From: Carya illinoinensis
Lineage: Eukaryota > Streptophyta > Magnoliopsida > Fagales > Juglandaceae
Length of the DNA: 64,000 bases
Reading direction: 5' to 3'
Assembly: GCF_018687715.1 (NCBI RefSeq)
Contig: NC_056765.1
Span: 1,984,001-2,048,000, forward strand
Shown: in pieces, positions 23,313 to 34,998 of the stretch
Position numbering within the stretch: the first letter of the stretch is position 1
How the letters are laid out: every line of letters starts with the position of its first letter
Notes under the pieces: generated by a model
Told to the model about the DNA's origin: nothing
What the model saw: only the letters and a program-made list of their open reading frames with translations
Database searches by the model: none
Made by a program: the position numbers and the translations under genes

Positions 23313-23717
23313 ATGGCTCATTCCTCTGCATCTCAACCTCCTGTCCTTTCTGCAGCTACCATTAGTGCCATGTTGCAACTAGAAAATAATAGTATGGCTA
23401 ATAGGTCAGACTCCGATGCCATCTACGACCTGGTGAGTCTTGGGACTCGCTACTCATCCTCCATTGTTGGTTTTTCCCAAAGGGTACAAGCCAAAAACCA
23501 TGAGGTTGAAAGGCTGAAAGAACAAATTGTTGTACTTCAACGAATTTCTCAAGAGTCTCACATAAGGGAAGGAATCGAACGGCAGAAGAATAGACAGTTG
23601 AAGTCTCTTTTAGATTCTTCATTCTACTTGCCAGCTCCCATGGCTAAGGATGACCTGATGTTGTATGAAGAGTATGAGCGTCTCAAACTTGAGGCTAAAA
23701 ACCTCAAGTTTATGTAA
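23313..23717 (+). CDS. Small coiled-coil protein of unknown function in the env position of Athila-2
   Basis: A 134-residue ORF starts at ATG 23313 (MAHSSASQPPVLSAATIS) and stops at TAA 23715-23717. A short Ser/Ala-rich N-terminus precedes a mostly helical, charged region (residues about 45-85, e.g. HEVERLKEQIVVLQRISQES) with heptad-like hydrophobic spacing. A second helical segment at the C-terminus reads YEEYERLKLEAKNLKFM. There is no signal peptide and no transmembrane segment, so it is not a classic envelope protein. A relative of similar size occurs antisense in the SIRE copia element (55188-55626), where indels kept the frame. I do not recognise the family. An A-rich tract follows the stop directly. 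Athila-1 lacks the segment. Confidence 0.6.
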   Translation: MAHSSASQPPVLSAATISAMLQLENNSMANRSDSDAIYDLVSLGTRYSSSIVGFSQRVQAKNHEVERLKEQIVVLQRISQESHIREGIERQKNRQLKSLLDSSFYLPAPMAKDDLMLYEEYERLKLEAKNLKFM

Positions 23718-24939
23718 AAATAATAATAATAATAATAAAATATAAAAAAAAAATTTCTTTTACTTTCTTGCTTGTTTTGCATTGTTTGTTTTGTTTTTCT
23801 TTCTTTTGCTTTTTGTATTTTTAACTTTGACAGAAATCTACTCCTTGTGTACGCTCGAATATCTCAGGTGAATTTTTCCTCTCTGTTTAATCATTTTCGT
23901 CTCAATATATGTTCTACAGTGTTTATCTTGCTCAAATTCATGTCTGTATAACATACATCATCGAATATTCATTGTTGAACATTGAGGACAATGTCACATT
24001 TAGTTGGGGGGAGGGTTTTCTGTTAAAAATGTGTTAAAATCTTTTTTTTTTTTAAATAAAAAATAATAATAAAAATAAATAAATAAATAAAATAAAATAA
24101 AATAAAATAAAATTTGTGAGGTGCATTGAAACATAAACGATTAACACACACTTCTGGCATGTTTGTTAGATTTGTGTATCTTGGTGGAATAGTTGAGCGG
24201 AATTATTTTGTGAAGATTTATTTTCAACCTTAAGCATAGAACATGACTTATGATGCCTCATATTTTGTTGAGGAGTGACTTGAAACACCGGGATGCGATA
24301 TTTACAAAAATGAGAATTAGTATGATTTATATAGAATGAAGGGCAAGTTTTGAAAGAACAATTTGCACATGCTTACACTTGTAGTGTTCCTCATTAACGT
24401 TCATTGATTTAAAACAGGATAAGTAAACTGCAGGACTACCGAGCCTTATATATATATATATATATAAAAGAAAACGAAAAGAAAAGAAAACGAAAAAAAA
24501 AAATCGTGTAAGTTTTCCTAAATAAAGGGCTAGAAACAGTTATCCAAAACTTTGGGGGTTGAATGATCAACCTTTAAACAGAGTTGGCGTGAAAACTGCT
24601 AGTCCCTTAGGCTTTGAGGTAGTTAGAATCAATAATGATTAATCTTAAGGTTGAAAAATCCTATGATAAATCATGTTTATTAGTGAGGAACATACAGAGG
24701 TTTAGCCACACACACATATTCGAGTTCTGATACATTTGCCCCAATTCTATGTGAACAATTACTGAGACTTTCCTTGTGGATACAACTCATGGTGTTGAGT
24801 AGTCACGAATCAATTATTTTGTGAGAATTCAGAATTATGTTTGATTGTTTTTGTTTGAATTTCGAGCTTTATGCAATGTTCATCTCAATTAATTTTCACT
24901 ATTTTGCTCAAGGATTAGCAAAATGCTAGTTGGGGGGTG
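23718..24939 (+). other. Athila-2 3' spacer with PPT
   Basis: Non-coding. It contains a second pre-PPT block (CATTGAGGACAATGT plus TTGGGGGGAGG, 23980-24014), A/T-rich simple repeats (24030-24115, AAATA/AAAATA), a TA run near 24449-24468 and, from about 24175, sequence parallel to Athila-1 2440-3227. The true PPT is the G run at 24932-24937 right before the LTR. Confidence 0.7.
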
Positions 24940-25708
24940 TGATTGAGCTGAAATATTGCATATTTTAGCTATTTAAAACCAATATATTTTAAATTCATCA
25001 TGACATTATTATTGGTTTTAAATGGAAAAATGGTTAAAGTGAATAAATCAAAGTTGTGATTTTAATTGATTAAAAGCATGAATTTCTGCTTGAATTCTAC
25101 CAACTATTGATTACTGCTCCTAAATCCAATGGTCATGGGAATTTTGGGAGCTCTGATCTTGAGCTTAATTGGATGTTGAGTTGCCGAGTTGGTGGTGATT
25201 GGAAGTTTGAGAATTTGTGGTCTAATTGAGAATTATGCCATTACTTTCCTCGGTCAACTTACATAACAACTTCATTTTATACATAGCATATGTATTTTCT
25301 ATAACTATTTTACTTGTCTGTATTTTATACTTTATGATGATTGTTATGCACGATCTGCAGTCAAGTGGGAACTGCACAAAGACATCGTCCATGCCTCACA
25401 AGAACTCCACAAGCAGATAGTTGAAACTATTAACAATTTTGAGAAGTTATCATCAGAATCAACTTTTGGATCCCCAAGAACACTTCACACAAGCAGCCAC
25501 ATGCAGGACACCAACTCACCAGACATGCAGCAGACCACACGGACACCATGCAGCAGCAATTCATTCGGACAACACACAGCCACTCACACCATGCAGGACA
25601 GCAACCAAATCACACGATGCAATCACATATGCAGAACAACTTCATTCGGACAGCACACAGCCACTCACACCATGCAGTGGACACATGCAGGAAAGCAACA
25701 CATGCACA

Positions 25709-28027
25709 TAGGGCTGTTCATCCGGGTTCCAACCCGGGAACCCGGGTACACCCGGACCGGAACCCGGGTCTCAAATCCGGGCCGAAACCCGGGCCGGATT
25801 AAACCGGGTGAGACCCGGTCCAAAACCCAGATGCATCCGGATTTTTAAAAACCCGGAATCCGGGTTCCGGGTTGAACCCGGTTTTTTTTTTTTTTTTTTA
25901 ATTCCAGTTATAAACTGGGAGCTATGAGAATGTCTTAAAAATGAAAAATTGGGAAGTCAAATCCTACTTCCCATCACCTGTAAGAACATACAAAACTAAA
26001 TATTAAGCTTTACACTTCTTGTACATGCAGACAGATTAAAGGGGTAAATTTTAAACCCCCTTCCCAGAAAAAAAATAATAAAAAAAACAAAAAAAGAAAA
26101 AAGAAAAAAAGAAAAAGGAAAAAAGACATCTAAAACTATCAACTATTAGTTCAAATCAAGCCAAAAACCTGTGCTTACTCCTTACAAGCATAAACTACCA
26201 AAAAAAGCAAAAAAAAAAAAGAGAGAGAGAGAGAAAAGGGACAGCCTATTAGCTCAAATCAATGCCACCACTGGCCCACAAAACCGCTGCTGTTGGAGCC
26301 AAAACCTTTGGAGGTTCGTAGCTCATTGTAGAGAGAACTTCTGAGATCTTCCATTGCTCGACCTAAATTATGAAAAAGATATTATGATATCATTCTGGAA
26401 ATGATCTCAACAAAAGAAGGCAGGCACTTAATTCCATATACATGCAAAAGCCATGGACTATGTACATACAGTACTACAGCCAAGAACAAAGAGAAATGCT
26501 TGAGAAAATCATCTTAACATGTGACTTTTAAATTAATTCCTATATAGTTTACAACATAAACATGGACACAAGAGCTTAAAACTAGTTGGGTTCCTGGATA
26601 TGATTTAAGTTAGGTCGTTACAACATAAACATGAGTACAAGAGCTTAAAACTAGTCTAGAAACATGGAGGAATTTATGCATAAACATAAACTTATGCACG
26701 TGCTGGAGTAGTTGGGTTCCTGGATATGATTTTGAGTAGCATACTAGCATGTCCAACTGTTCCATCATTGACGATCAAGTTCAATTAATAATATGTATAA
26801 TTTGCTTACTATGTCAAATAACTAAGAACTAGTACAAACCTTGTTAATGTCAGCAAGGCCTCCCTCAGCAATTCCATATAAAAGATACTCAGCCGCCACA
26901 CCTGCCAGTGCTATACATGAGAACCTGTTCAGTGTCTGAAAAACAAAAGGATTTGTTTCCAGGGAGATAAAACTCACTATTTTCAATCAAAAAAACTAAA
27001 TATTTTTAAGTAACATTAAATGAAATATGTTACAGGCATGTCTATATATATATAAGCTGTAAGAATGCTATGACATACTGTAGCAGATACCTTTCCTGCA
27101 TTAACCTGCATGACATGAAAGGGGAGGTAACATTCAGTAACAAGAAGGCAAAACACTGGCAGATATAAGTGAAAATCTGTACTTATTACGAGTTCAATTA
27201 AGTGTTTGTTTTTGACTTAGCCCATCAGGTTGAACTTTAACCAAAACAAATATATGCAATGCATCCCAGTTTGAACTTTAACCAAAACAAAACCCAAACA
27301 GGGGGAAAAAAATCATATGTATATATATAGTAGTTCATATATATATGTGATCAGATAAGAGTTTGCTCGATTTTTCTTAAATAAATAAATATATAATTAA
27401 ATAATGAACCCAGATTAATTGTGATCGATTTCCAACAAAACAGAGAAGAAAAAAAAAAACAGAGAAGAAAGAAAATAAACCCTAATGCTATCGACAGTCT
27501 AAGCTAAACAAACCCATTTAACTTTTCAGAATGGGCAACCATAGACGAGAAACTATAGGCACGAAATGATCAAAACAAGATAAAATATAATCAACCAACA
27601 AAAGCATCTAGGAATCGGATGAAGACGGTAGCATTACAGAAGCATCTACTTACATATATCGGCACGAGGATGACGACGAGGCACGATGATGAAGACGACG
27701 GCTAGAGTTTCCGAGAGAATCAGAGAGGGACGATGGCTATGGTTTCGGGGAGACTCAGAGAGGGTTCGGCGCGAGAGACGGAGAGAGGTAGGAGATGGCT
27801 TCCAGACTCAAGCCGCTAGGGTTTTATTTTTCACCTTATATACACCCGGGTATAACCGGGTCCGTATTATAACCCGGATATCATACCCGGGTCCGGACCG
27901 GGTAGAGTGGTTATATAAATGCGGGTTTCGGCCCAGGTCAAATCCGGGCCGAAACCCATATCCGGGAACCCGGTTATCCGGGTTCCGGTCCGGACCGGAT
28001 AAAATCCGGCCCGTATGAACAGTCCTA
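25709..28027. mobile_element. hAT transposon with captured host exons (hAT-B, Pack-type)
   Basis: The termini are TAGGGCTGTTCA (25709) and TGAACAGTCCTA (to 28027), flanked by perfect 8-bp duplications CATGCACA (25701-25708 and 28028-28035). LTR B shows the empty site at about 15259. Subterminal regions of about 150-200 bp are packed with CCGGGTT/AACCCGG repeats on both sides, the presumed transposase-binding sites. No transposase is present, so it depends on another element. The interior carries exon-like pieces with intact splice signals on the minus strand. Insertion after the very young Athila-2 makes this one of the latest events in the window. Confidence 0.93.
26249..27105 (-). pseudogene. 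Captured host-gene fragment, three exons with splice sites
   Basis: On the minus strand three blocks join in phase. A 15-nt block at 27091-27105 encodes VNAGK. Block 26840-26935 encodes 32 residues including TLNRFSCIALAG and AEYLLYGIAEGG. Block 26249-26362 encodes 37 residues, starts VEQWKISEVLSTM, and ends at TAA 26249-26251. Each intron has GT...AG ends (acceptors at 27106-27107, 26936-26937 and 26363-26364; donors at 27089-27090 and 26838-26839). The middle exon resembles, from memory only, a conserved plastid-associated plant protein; I cannot name it securely. A leader-like stretch with AAAACCCTAG on this strand lies at 27640-27830. The rest of the source gene is missing. Confidence 0.6.
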
Positions 28028-28035
28028 CATGCACA
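28028..28035. repeat. Right 8-bp target duplication of hAT-B
   Basis: CATGCACA, identical to 25701-25708; one copy is present in the uninterrupted LTR B. The hit site is itself one of the CATGCA repeats. Confidence 0.93.
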
Positions 28036-28407
28036 CATGCTCACATGCAGCACACGGACACCATGCATGGGACCCACTCACACGAAGCAAACATGCAGCA
28101 CTCAACAAACCACACACATGCAGATCACTCGGAAGCTGCTGCAGCAAAGAAAAAGAAACTCACACATGCATGACAGCAGGAACATTCGGACAGCAACCTG
28201 GACGTGCAGCAGCAGCAAGCTTCTGAGTTATTTATTCCTTCTTTTCCGAGCAGCTCACATGCAATAAAACCACACCAGCTCACACAGCAGACAACACCTC
28301 ATTCGGACACATGCAGGACAGCAACCAGCTCACACATGCAGCAGGTCACCACGGCATCACTTGAGCAGCTCACAAGACACACGGCTATAAAAGGAAGGAA
28401 GGTTTTC

Positions 28408-28553
28408 GTCCAGAGAGAGAGTTGGGGGAGGAGTTCAGTGCGTGGGGTAGCTTAGCTGAAAGTTTTTTTTTATGCTTTTCGTCCAGAGAGAGAGTTGGGG
28501 GAGGAGTTCAGTGCGTGGGGTAGCTTAGCTGAAAGTTTTTTTTTATGCTTTTC
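28408..28553 (+). repeat. 73-bp tandem duplication in LTR C
   Basis: The unit from GTCCAGAGAGAGAG to ATGCTTTTC occurs twice in a row, just downstream of the TATA box in the presumed transcribed leader. LTR B has one copy, so it arose at or after insertion of Athila-2. Confidence 0.9.
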
Positions 28554-29823
28554 GTTCAGACCTGAAGAGTTGTTTTCGGAAGGAAGTTTCAGTTTTTGTT
28601 TTGGTTTTATTTTCTGTTTAGAAGAAGCAGGAGTTGTTTTCGGAAGGAAGTTTTAGTTTTTAACTTGTTTTTATTTTCATTTAGAAGCTAGCAGCAGCAG
28701 AGTCTTTTAGTTGAAATTCCTTTTCGGTTCCAACAGTTTTTCTTTACTCTTTTCGTTTGAGGAGAGGCAGCTGTAATGAATTTATCCTTTCACTTTGTTT
28801 TGGTTCCAGACCGAGACCTAGGAGTAGAGTAGCTTTTAGTTTTTATTTCTATTCTTTTCTTTTTCGTTTTGGACCAGGGTGGCTGTTTTTGTCTTTCTGC
28901 ACTTATTTTCGTTTGTTTTGGTCTTCATGGACGGATGCAGCAGCAGATTTCGTCAATCATTTATTTTTAGTTTAGTTCTATAGTTTTACTTATCATATTT
29001 AGTTTTTATTCTTTTCGGTTGTAGCGTTGAGCATTTCTTTTTTTTTTCTTTCTCTCGTTCGTGTTCATCGTTTGGAGTTCTCATTTTATTTTACTTTGGT
29101 TCATTTCTTTGTTTATTTGTCTCTTATTTGGTGCTCATTCCTTTTCACGTTGCAGACTGAACTTGATTGTTCTAGGGGAGAGTTGTGCTCGGCAGTTTTT
29201 ATTTTTGCCTACAATGCTCTGTTGTTTTAAGAATTTTTTTTATTAAGAATTGTTTTAGAATTTTTAATTAAGTGTACTAGTTTAATTTATTGCAAGAAGG
29301 GTTTGGTAGAGAACTTTTGTTTTTTGTTTTAAGTTGGGTAATTTAATTGTTGTGTACTTATTTCATGTTATTTATTTTTATTGTTTCATTAAGCTTTCAT
29401 TTTAATAGTAATTACAATTGTTATGATTTAATTTGAGAATTTGTGATTTAGATGATAAACCCTAGAATATTGGTTTTATGCATTTTCAATTTTCAATGCA
29501 TATTTTGATTACTTTCCAATCTAGTTTAATTCTTAATTTAGTTTTATTAATCTCTGAATTTAATCTGTTAGTCATTTACATTTCAATCCGACAATCACAA
29601 ATCTAAAAATATGAATCTAGTCCATGACTAGTAACCTCTTCCATCCATTGTACATATCATCCTTTTGTTTCTCTTTGTGAAATTTTTCACATTTTTCAAC
29701 AAGTTTAATTTTAAGTAACTTTCCCTGAGGAGACGATCTAGGAATTTATTCCTAATTATTACACGACATCCTCCTGCACTTGGGATAGCATCAGTGCTAC
29801 TCATTTTTGAGTGAGTCAAACCC

Positions 29824-31022
29824 CCTGCCCTTCACCCATAAATTTAAGAAGTTATCTTCCTTTTTATTTATTTCAGCATGAACCAACAACAGTTTATAGA
29901 CTTGCATTGTTTTGTTTTATTAGCTTATGAACACTTCTTACTCTTACCTACAAAAACTGTCACATTGCACCATCTATTTACCTTAACTATCACATTGCAT
30001 GGATGTAACATCCAAGTTATAGAACAACTTAAATATTGTATAAGACTTTGTTTATGCCAAATGTTGGCATTATGAGCCTAAATTTGATTTTGTACAATTA
30101 TACTTTAATCAATGATGGACACTTCTTACTCTTTTGTTATTTTGGGCTTTAAATATGAGTGTTTATGACTGTGGGCAGCAACTACATGCTGCTGTAGGTG
30201 TGTGTATGTAGCAAAAACTAGACTAGGAAATACTAGAGTAAAAATTAGAGTTGGGATGTTGTTGTAGGGACTCCACTTGTTCTGTTGGGACTCCCAAAGG
30301 TTTGTTAAAACTATATGTTGCTATTGGGACTGCATATGTTGGAGTTTGTTGATCATTTTGAGCTGTTATATGTTGGTGAAATTCTTTTTTTTTTTTAATA
30401 CCATCTAGGTTCATCTATATGCTGATGTTATAGGGTGTGATCACGTGGTTTATGCATATGTGATTGTGAATGTGCATTAAAATTATATAGAAATACTGGC
30501 AGACAGTGAACATTAGCATTGTGAATGTCTAAAAACTGACAAGTATTTTTTGGATGCATAAAAAATGAATGTGCATCTAAAACTGTTTCTCTAGTTGACT
30601 GCATTTGGAATTGTGAATGTGCATAATAATTTTTTTGTTAGCATCTGCAAAAATTGTCTACTAGAGATGCTAGTTTTATAGATTGTTGGATTCAATTGAT
30701 GAAAATGAATATGATTGTTAAAAGTTATTAGAGATTATGAAAATAAAAATAAAAAGTATTTAAAAATAAAAAAATAATTAAAGAAATAGAAATAATAAAT
30801 AATAATATTTTATTATTATAGATAATATGATGTCTAATCTAATGTAGACTTTAATTTTTAAATGATTAGTTAAAAGCAAAAACATTATATATTAATTAAA
30901 TTTTGAAGATTATGATAGACAATACAATACAAATAGTCAACGAGCCCAATCAAATCAATTTGGATATATGAGATTGCCTCATCATCTAAGCATAACCTAG
31001 AGAGAGTTGGGGCAACAATAGA
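29824..31022. other. AT-rich intergenic, no gene seen
   Basis: Between Athila-2 and the Ale element I find only short chance frames. 30715-30930 is almost pure A/T. No terminal repeats or splice-competent exons were recognised. Confidence 0.5.
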
Positions 31023-31027
31023 GGGAG

Positions 31028-31381
31028 TGTTAGAATGTAGGAATTGATAAGTTCATTTCTCATTGATGGAAGGTTTACACAGTGCTCTCATTTATAGAGA
31101 AGAGCACGTATGCAGCAGGTTGTTATTCTAACAAACAGCTGGCGTGCAGATTGCCTGCAGCCAGCTGTCCGATAGTGCTAGCAACGGAAAGCATGCATTA
31201 CAAAACAGAGAATTAGAACCAGAAATATTCTAACAGAATCATAAAACAGAATTATAAAGGAGTATTTCCAGAAGTTTCTTGCTGCTGAGATGTCTTGATG
31301 TCCTCGTGTATTTCTGAGCTGGAGGATTGTTGCTTGATGTGCTGAGGCGTGGCTGAGGTGGCTTTAGCTGAAATGTTATCA
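31028..31381 (-). repeat. 3' LTR of the Ale element
   Basis: 354 bp. The purine-rich GCGGGAGGG (complement of 31382-31390) immediately precedes it on the minus strand and is the likely PPT. The pol frame runs about 130 bp into this LTR before stopping at 31252. Confidence 0.9.
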
Positions 31382-34300
31382 CCCTCCCGCGAGTCCATCA
31401 TGGGAACCAAGGTGAGACTCGATCTTAATGTGAGAAACCGAGATGAGAGGAGTGGTTTTGTGAACACATCAGCAATCTGATCACGGGAAGAAATGAAGGC
31501 GACATGTAAGGTCTTGGATGCAACTCGGTCACGCACGAAGTGGAAGTCAATTTCCATATGTTTTGTTCTTGAGTGAAGAACCGGATTGGATGAGAGATAT
31601 GTAGCCCCCAAATTGTCACACCAAAGGGTCGGGGGTTTGGAGAGAAATAATCCAAGATCTTTGAGTAGTGACTGTAGCCACAGTAATTCAGCAGTGGTAT
31701 TTGCAAGAGACTTGTATTCAGCTTCAGTACTTGATCGAGCAACTGTTTGTTGCTTCTTGGATCCCCAAGAGATGAGGTTTGATCCGAAAAAGACACAATA
31801 ACCACCTGTGGAGCGGCGGTCATCTGGGCAACCCGCCCAATCCGCATCCGAAAATGCATGGAGATGGTAAGAAGAAGAGTGCCGAATGTGCAAGCCATAA
31901 TGGGCTGTGTGTTTGAGATATCTCAGTATTCTCTTCACAGCCTGCCAGTGAGGAAGCTTTGGGGCATGCATGAACTGACAGACTTTGCTAACAGCAAAGG
32001 CTACGTCAGGTCATGTGAGGGACAGGTATTGGAGGCTGCCAACAGTGCTTCTATAGAGAGTGGGGTCGGGAAAGACTGGACCATCAGTAAGTGAGAGATG
32101 AGTAGAGGCTGCCATTGGGGATTTTACGGGTTTGGCAAGGTCCATATTTGTTTTCTGAAGAAGATCACAGATGTATTTGGTTTGAGACAAGTGGAGGCCA
32201 GTGGGTAAGGAATTTATTTCGAGACCAAGGAAGAATTTCAGTGGGCCTAAGTCTTTAACTGGGAAGGACATATTGAGTGAAGTGAGGACAGACGAGATGG
32301 CATCCAAACTGGAGCCAATGAGGATGATGTCGTCTACGTATACCAGAAGAAAAAGTTTGACTGAACCGTGTTTGTAAATAAACAAGGAGGGATCAGCAAG
32401 GGATGATGTAAATCCAAGTTCAAGCAGTCTGTTACTCAACTTTGAGAACCAAGCACGTGGTGCTTGTTTCAAGCCATAAATGGCTTTGTTCAAGCGACAC
32501 ACATGATTTGGGTAATCTGGGTTGATAAACCCAATAGGCTGACACATATGGACTTGTTCTTGGAGGTCACCATGAAGAAACGCATTATTAATATCTAATT
32601 GACGATGGGACCAATTTTCAGACACAGCAATAGAGAGTATGGTGCGGATGGTAGTGGGCTTAACAACTGGACTAAATGTTTCAGAAAAATCAATACCTTC
32701 CTGCTGATGAAATCCTTTTGCAACCAGGCGGGCCTTGTACTGTTCGACAGAGCCATCCGAGCGTCGTTTGGTGCGGAAGACCCATTTCCAGCCAACTAGA
32801 TTTGTTGTGCCGGATGTTGGAACGAGAGACCAGGTATTTGTCTACAAAAGAGCTTGAAATTCGTCAAACATGGCTTGTCGTCATGGGTGATATTTTGCTG
32901 CCTCTGTAAATGAAGTGGGGGATTCGGGAATGGAGCTAGTAGTGGTAAGAAAGCTGCGGGGAGGAGGCCATGGCACTGTTTCGTCTGTAAATTGACGAGG
33001 ATGAAGAGAGTTCGTCCGTGATCTAGTAATGATGGGTGCTGAAATTTGTGCTGGGTCTGGAGGTAGAGGCTGCGATGATGAGGACGAAACAGGGGATGAT
33101 TCTAGAGAGAATGAAGGGGAAGATGGACTTGCTGGGGTTGTCGGTCGCGTTGCTGAAGATGAGGGAATAGAGGCCGTGTTATGTGAAGTGGTTGGGCTTG
33201 CTGAGTTGGGCTGGCTTGGAATGCTGGACACGGGTACGGGGCTGGAGGGATTTGAAGTAGATATGGGTAGTGGGCCTAGAATAGAAGGGAGTTGGGCTGG
33301 TAAAGGTGTGGGATTATGGTTGGACGGAACAGAGTTGATGTTCTTGGCAAGTGGAAACTGATGCTCATCAAAAATGACGTCCCGAGAAATGTATACTCGG
33401 CCAGAAGGGAGATGAAGGCAGCGATAGCCTTTGTGAGAGTCACTGTACCCAATAAATAAACACTGTGTGGAGCAGAGGTCGAGTTTGTGACGATTGTATG
33501 GCCTAAGATGAGGCCAGCAAGCACTTCCAAAAACTTTTAGCATGTTATAGTCAGGTGATTTGGAAAATAATTTTTGAAAAGGTGATTGATGGTGAAGAAT
33601 GGGAGTAGGGAGACGATTTATGAGGTGAACGGCAGTGTGAAAAGCATCAGCCCAAAAAGGTTGAGGTAAAGATGCATGAGCCATAAGTGCGAGTCCAGTT
33701 TCAATGATATGGCGATGTTTCCTTTCCACGGCACCATTTTGTTGGTGCGTATGTGGACATGACAGTCGATGTGAGATTCCCTTTGATTTAAAAAGAGTGT
33801 GAAGGGATCGATATTCACCTCCCCAATCACTTTGTAATGACAAAATTTTTGAATTAAAAAATAATTCAACTTGACTTTGGAAATGAGTAAATACTTGAAG
33901 AACATCAGATTTTTGAATTAAGGGAAACCACCAAGTGAAACGAGTAAAATCATCTAAGAAAGCAACATAATAGCGAAAACCATCTCTGGAAAGAACAGGG
34001 GCAGGGCCCCATACATCACTGTAAATAAGTTGCAAAGGTTTGGTAGAGTGTTGATGAGAATCTCGAAAAGGCTGTTGAGAACTCTTGGCCTGACAGCAAG
34101 CTGAGCAAAGTGATGGAGGGTCACGGGTAGAGACAGGAAGGGAATTGTGAGAAATGATTCTGTGAACAAGTTGTAGAGAGGGATGACCAAGTCTTGAGTG
34201 CCATTGAGATAAGGTGGTGCGCTCGCCAACAAGTGCTTGAGGAGAGGAAGTGTGAGCTGGAAAGGCATAAAGACCATCAAGCGTGGGACCATGGAGAAGA

Positions 34301-34998
34301 GGTGTCTTTGTCTTGGAATCCTTCACAATGAAATGAGAACTGTGAAACTCAAAAAACACAGAATTATCATGGCAAAACTGTTGTACCGAGATTAAGTTTT
34401 TGGTAATATTAGGCACATGTAACAGATTTTTAAGAAGAAAAGAATGTGAAGAATAGGAGAAAACAGAGTCACCAATATTGGAGATCGGTAGAGCAGAACC
34501 ATCGCCAACCCGTATCTGTTCATTACCACCATAAGGGGAGGAGTGGATGTTGAGATTGGCTAAATCAGACGTGAGGTGATTTGTGGCAGCGGTATCCGGA
34601 TACCAGGAATGATCAGAGGAGGATGCAGAGGTTGTGTAGTGGGCGGAGAGATTTTTCGGTGGATCTTTTTGGTAAGCGTGGTCAAACCTGTGATAGCAGC
34701 TGATTACAAGGTGGCCAACTTTCCCACAGAGTTGACAAGTGGGTTTGGAGTGAGGGAGAGAAGAGAATTGAGGGGAGGCATTATGAGAGGAAGAGTGAGA
34801 TGAGAAGGTGGTGGTGCGACCTCTTCCTCGACCACGATTATTTCCACGGTAGCTGCCATCATAGAAACCACGGCCACGGGAAGGAGAACTTGAGGTGAAG
34901 TTGGCCGAAAAATTTGTAGAAGTGGGAAGATGAGTGGAATGAGATAACCTGCTTTCATGTGTGAGTAGGAGGCTGTAGAGTTCTTCAGGGGTGAGAGG
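31252..34998 (-). pseudogene. Ale pol: zinc knuckle, protease, integrase, RT, RNase H
   Basis: Reading down from 34998: a CCHC knuckle (CQLCGKVGHLVISC, near 34700), a protease with active site PDTAATNHL (DTA where DSG is usual), and gag-pre-integrase (WHSRLGHPSLQLVH). The integrase core follows (SDVWGPAP, LQSDWGGEYR and NGAVERKHR, all three acidic residues kept), then RT ([33 protein letters not shown]) and RNase H (SDADWAGC through LADVFTKP-type end). Stops at 32881-32883 (TGA), 32842-32844 (TAG) and 32011-32013 (TGA) interrupt it. The context suggests they replaced Trp, Gln and Arg. There is no net frameshift. Confidence 0.9.

Larger units (their letters stand above)
14495..29818 (+). mobile_element. 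Complete Athila Ty3/gypsy retrotransposon (Athila-2)
   Basis: Two LTRs with the same TGATTGAGCTG...GAGTCA ends flank a tRNA-Asp primer site, a single-frame gag-pol, an extra ORF in the env position and a G-rich PPT. The outer flanks carry identical AACCC duplications. It spans 15.3 kb, including a 2.3-kb hAT inserted in the 3' LTR. By eye the LTRs differ at roughly 20 sites in 2.48 kb (under 1%), so insertion was recent, yet gag-pol carries three stops. It was therefore probably copied with proteins from another element. Confidence 0.95.
24940..29818 (+). repeat. 3' LTR of Athila-2 (LTR C), split by a hAT
   Basis: Same ends as LTR B. Without the 2319-bp hAT and one 8-bp duplication it is 2552 bp; the excess over LTR B is explained by a 73-bp tandem duplication at 28408-28553. 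The TATAAAA is at 28386-28392. It is followed by the AACCC duplication at 29819-29823. Confidence 0.95.

Noticed and set aside
25711..25880. GC-rich CCGGGTT repeats as a CRISPR-like array or CpG island
   Set aside because: They are subterminal repeats of a hAT with exact ends and target duplication; this is a plant nuclear sequence.
33029..33361. 110-codon Gly/Glu-rich plus-strand frame in the Ale element
   Set aside because: It is a shadow of the minus-strand Ser/Pro-rich linker between integrase and RT.
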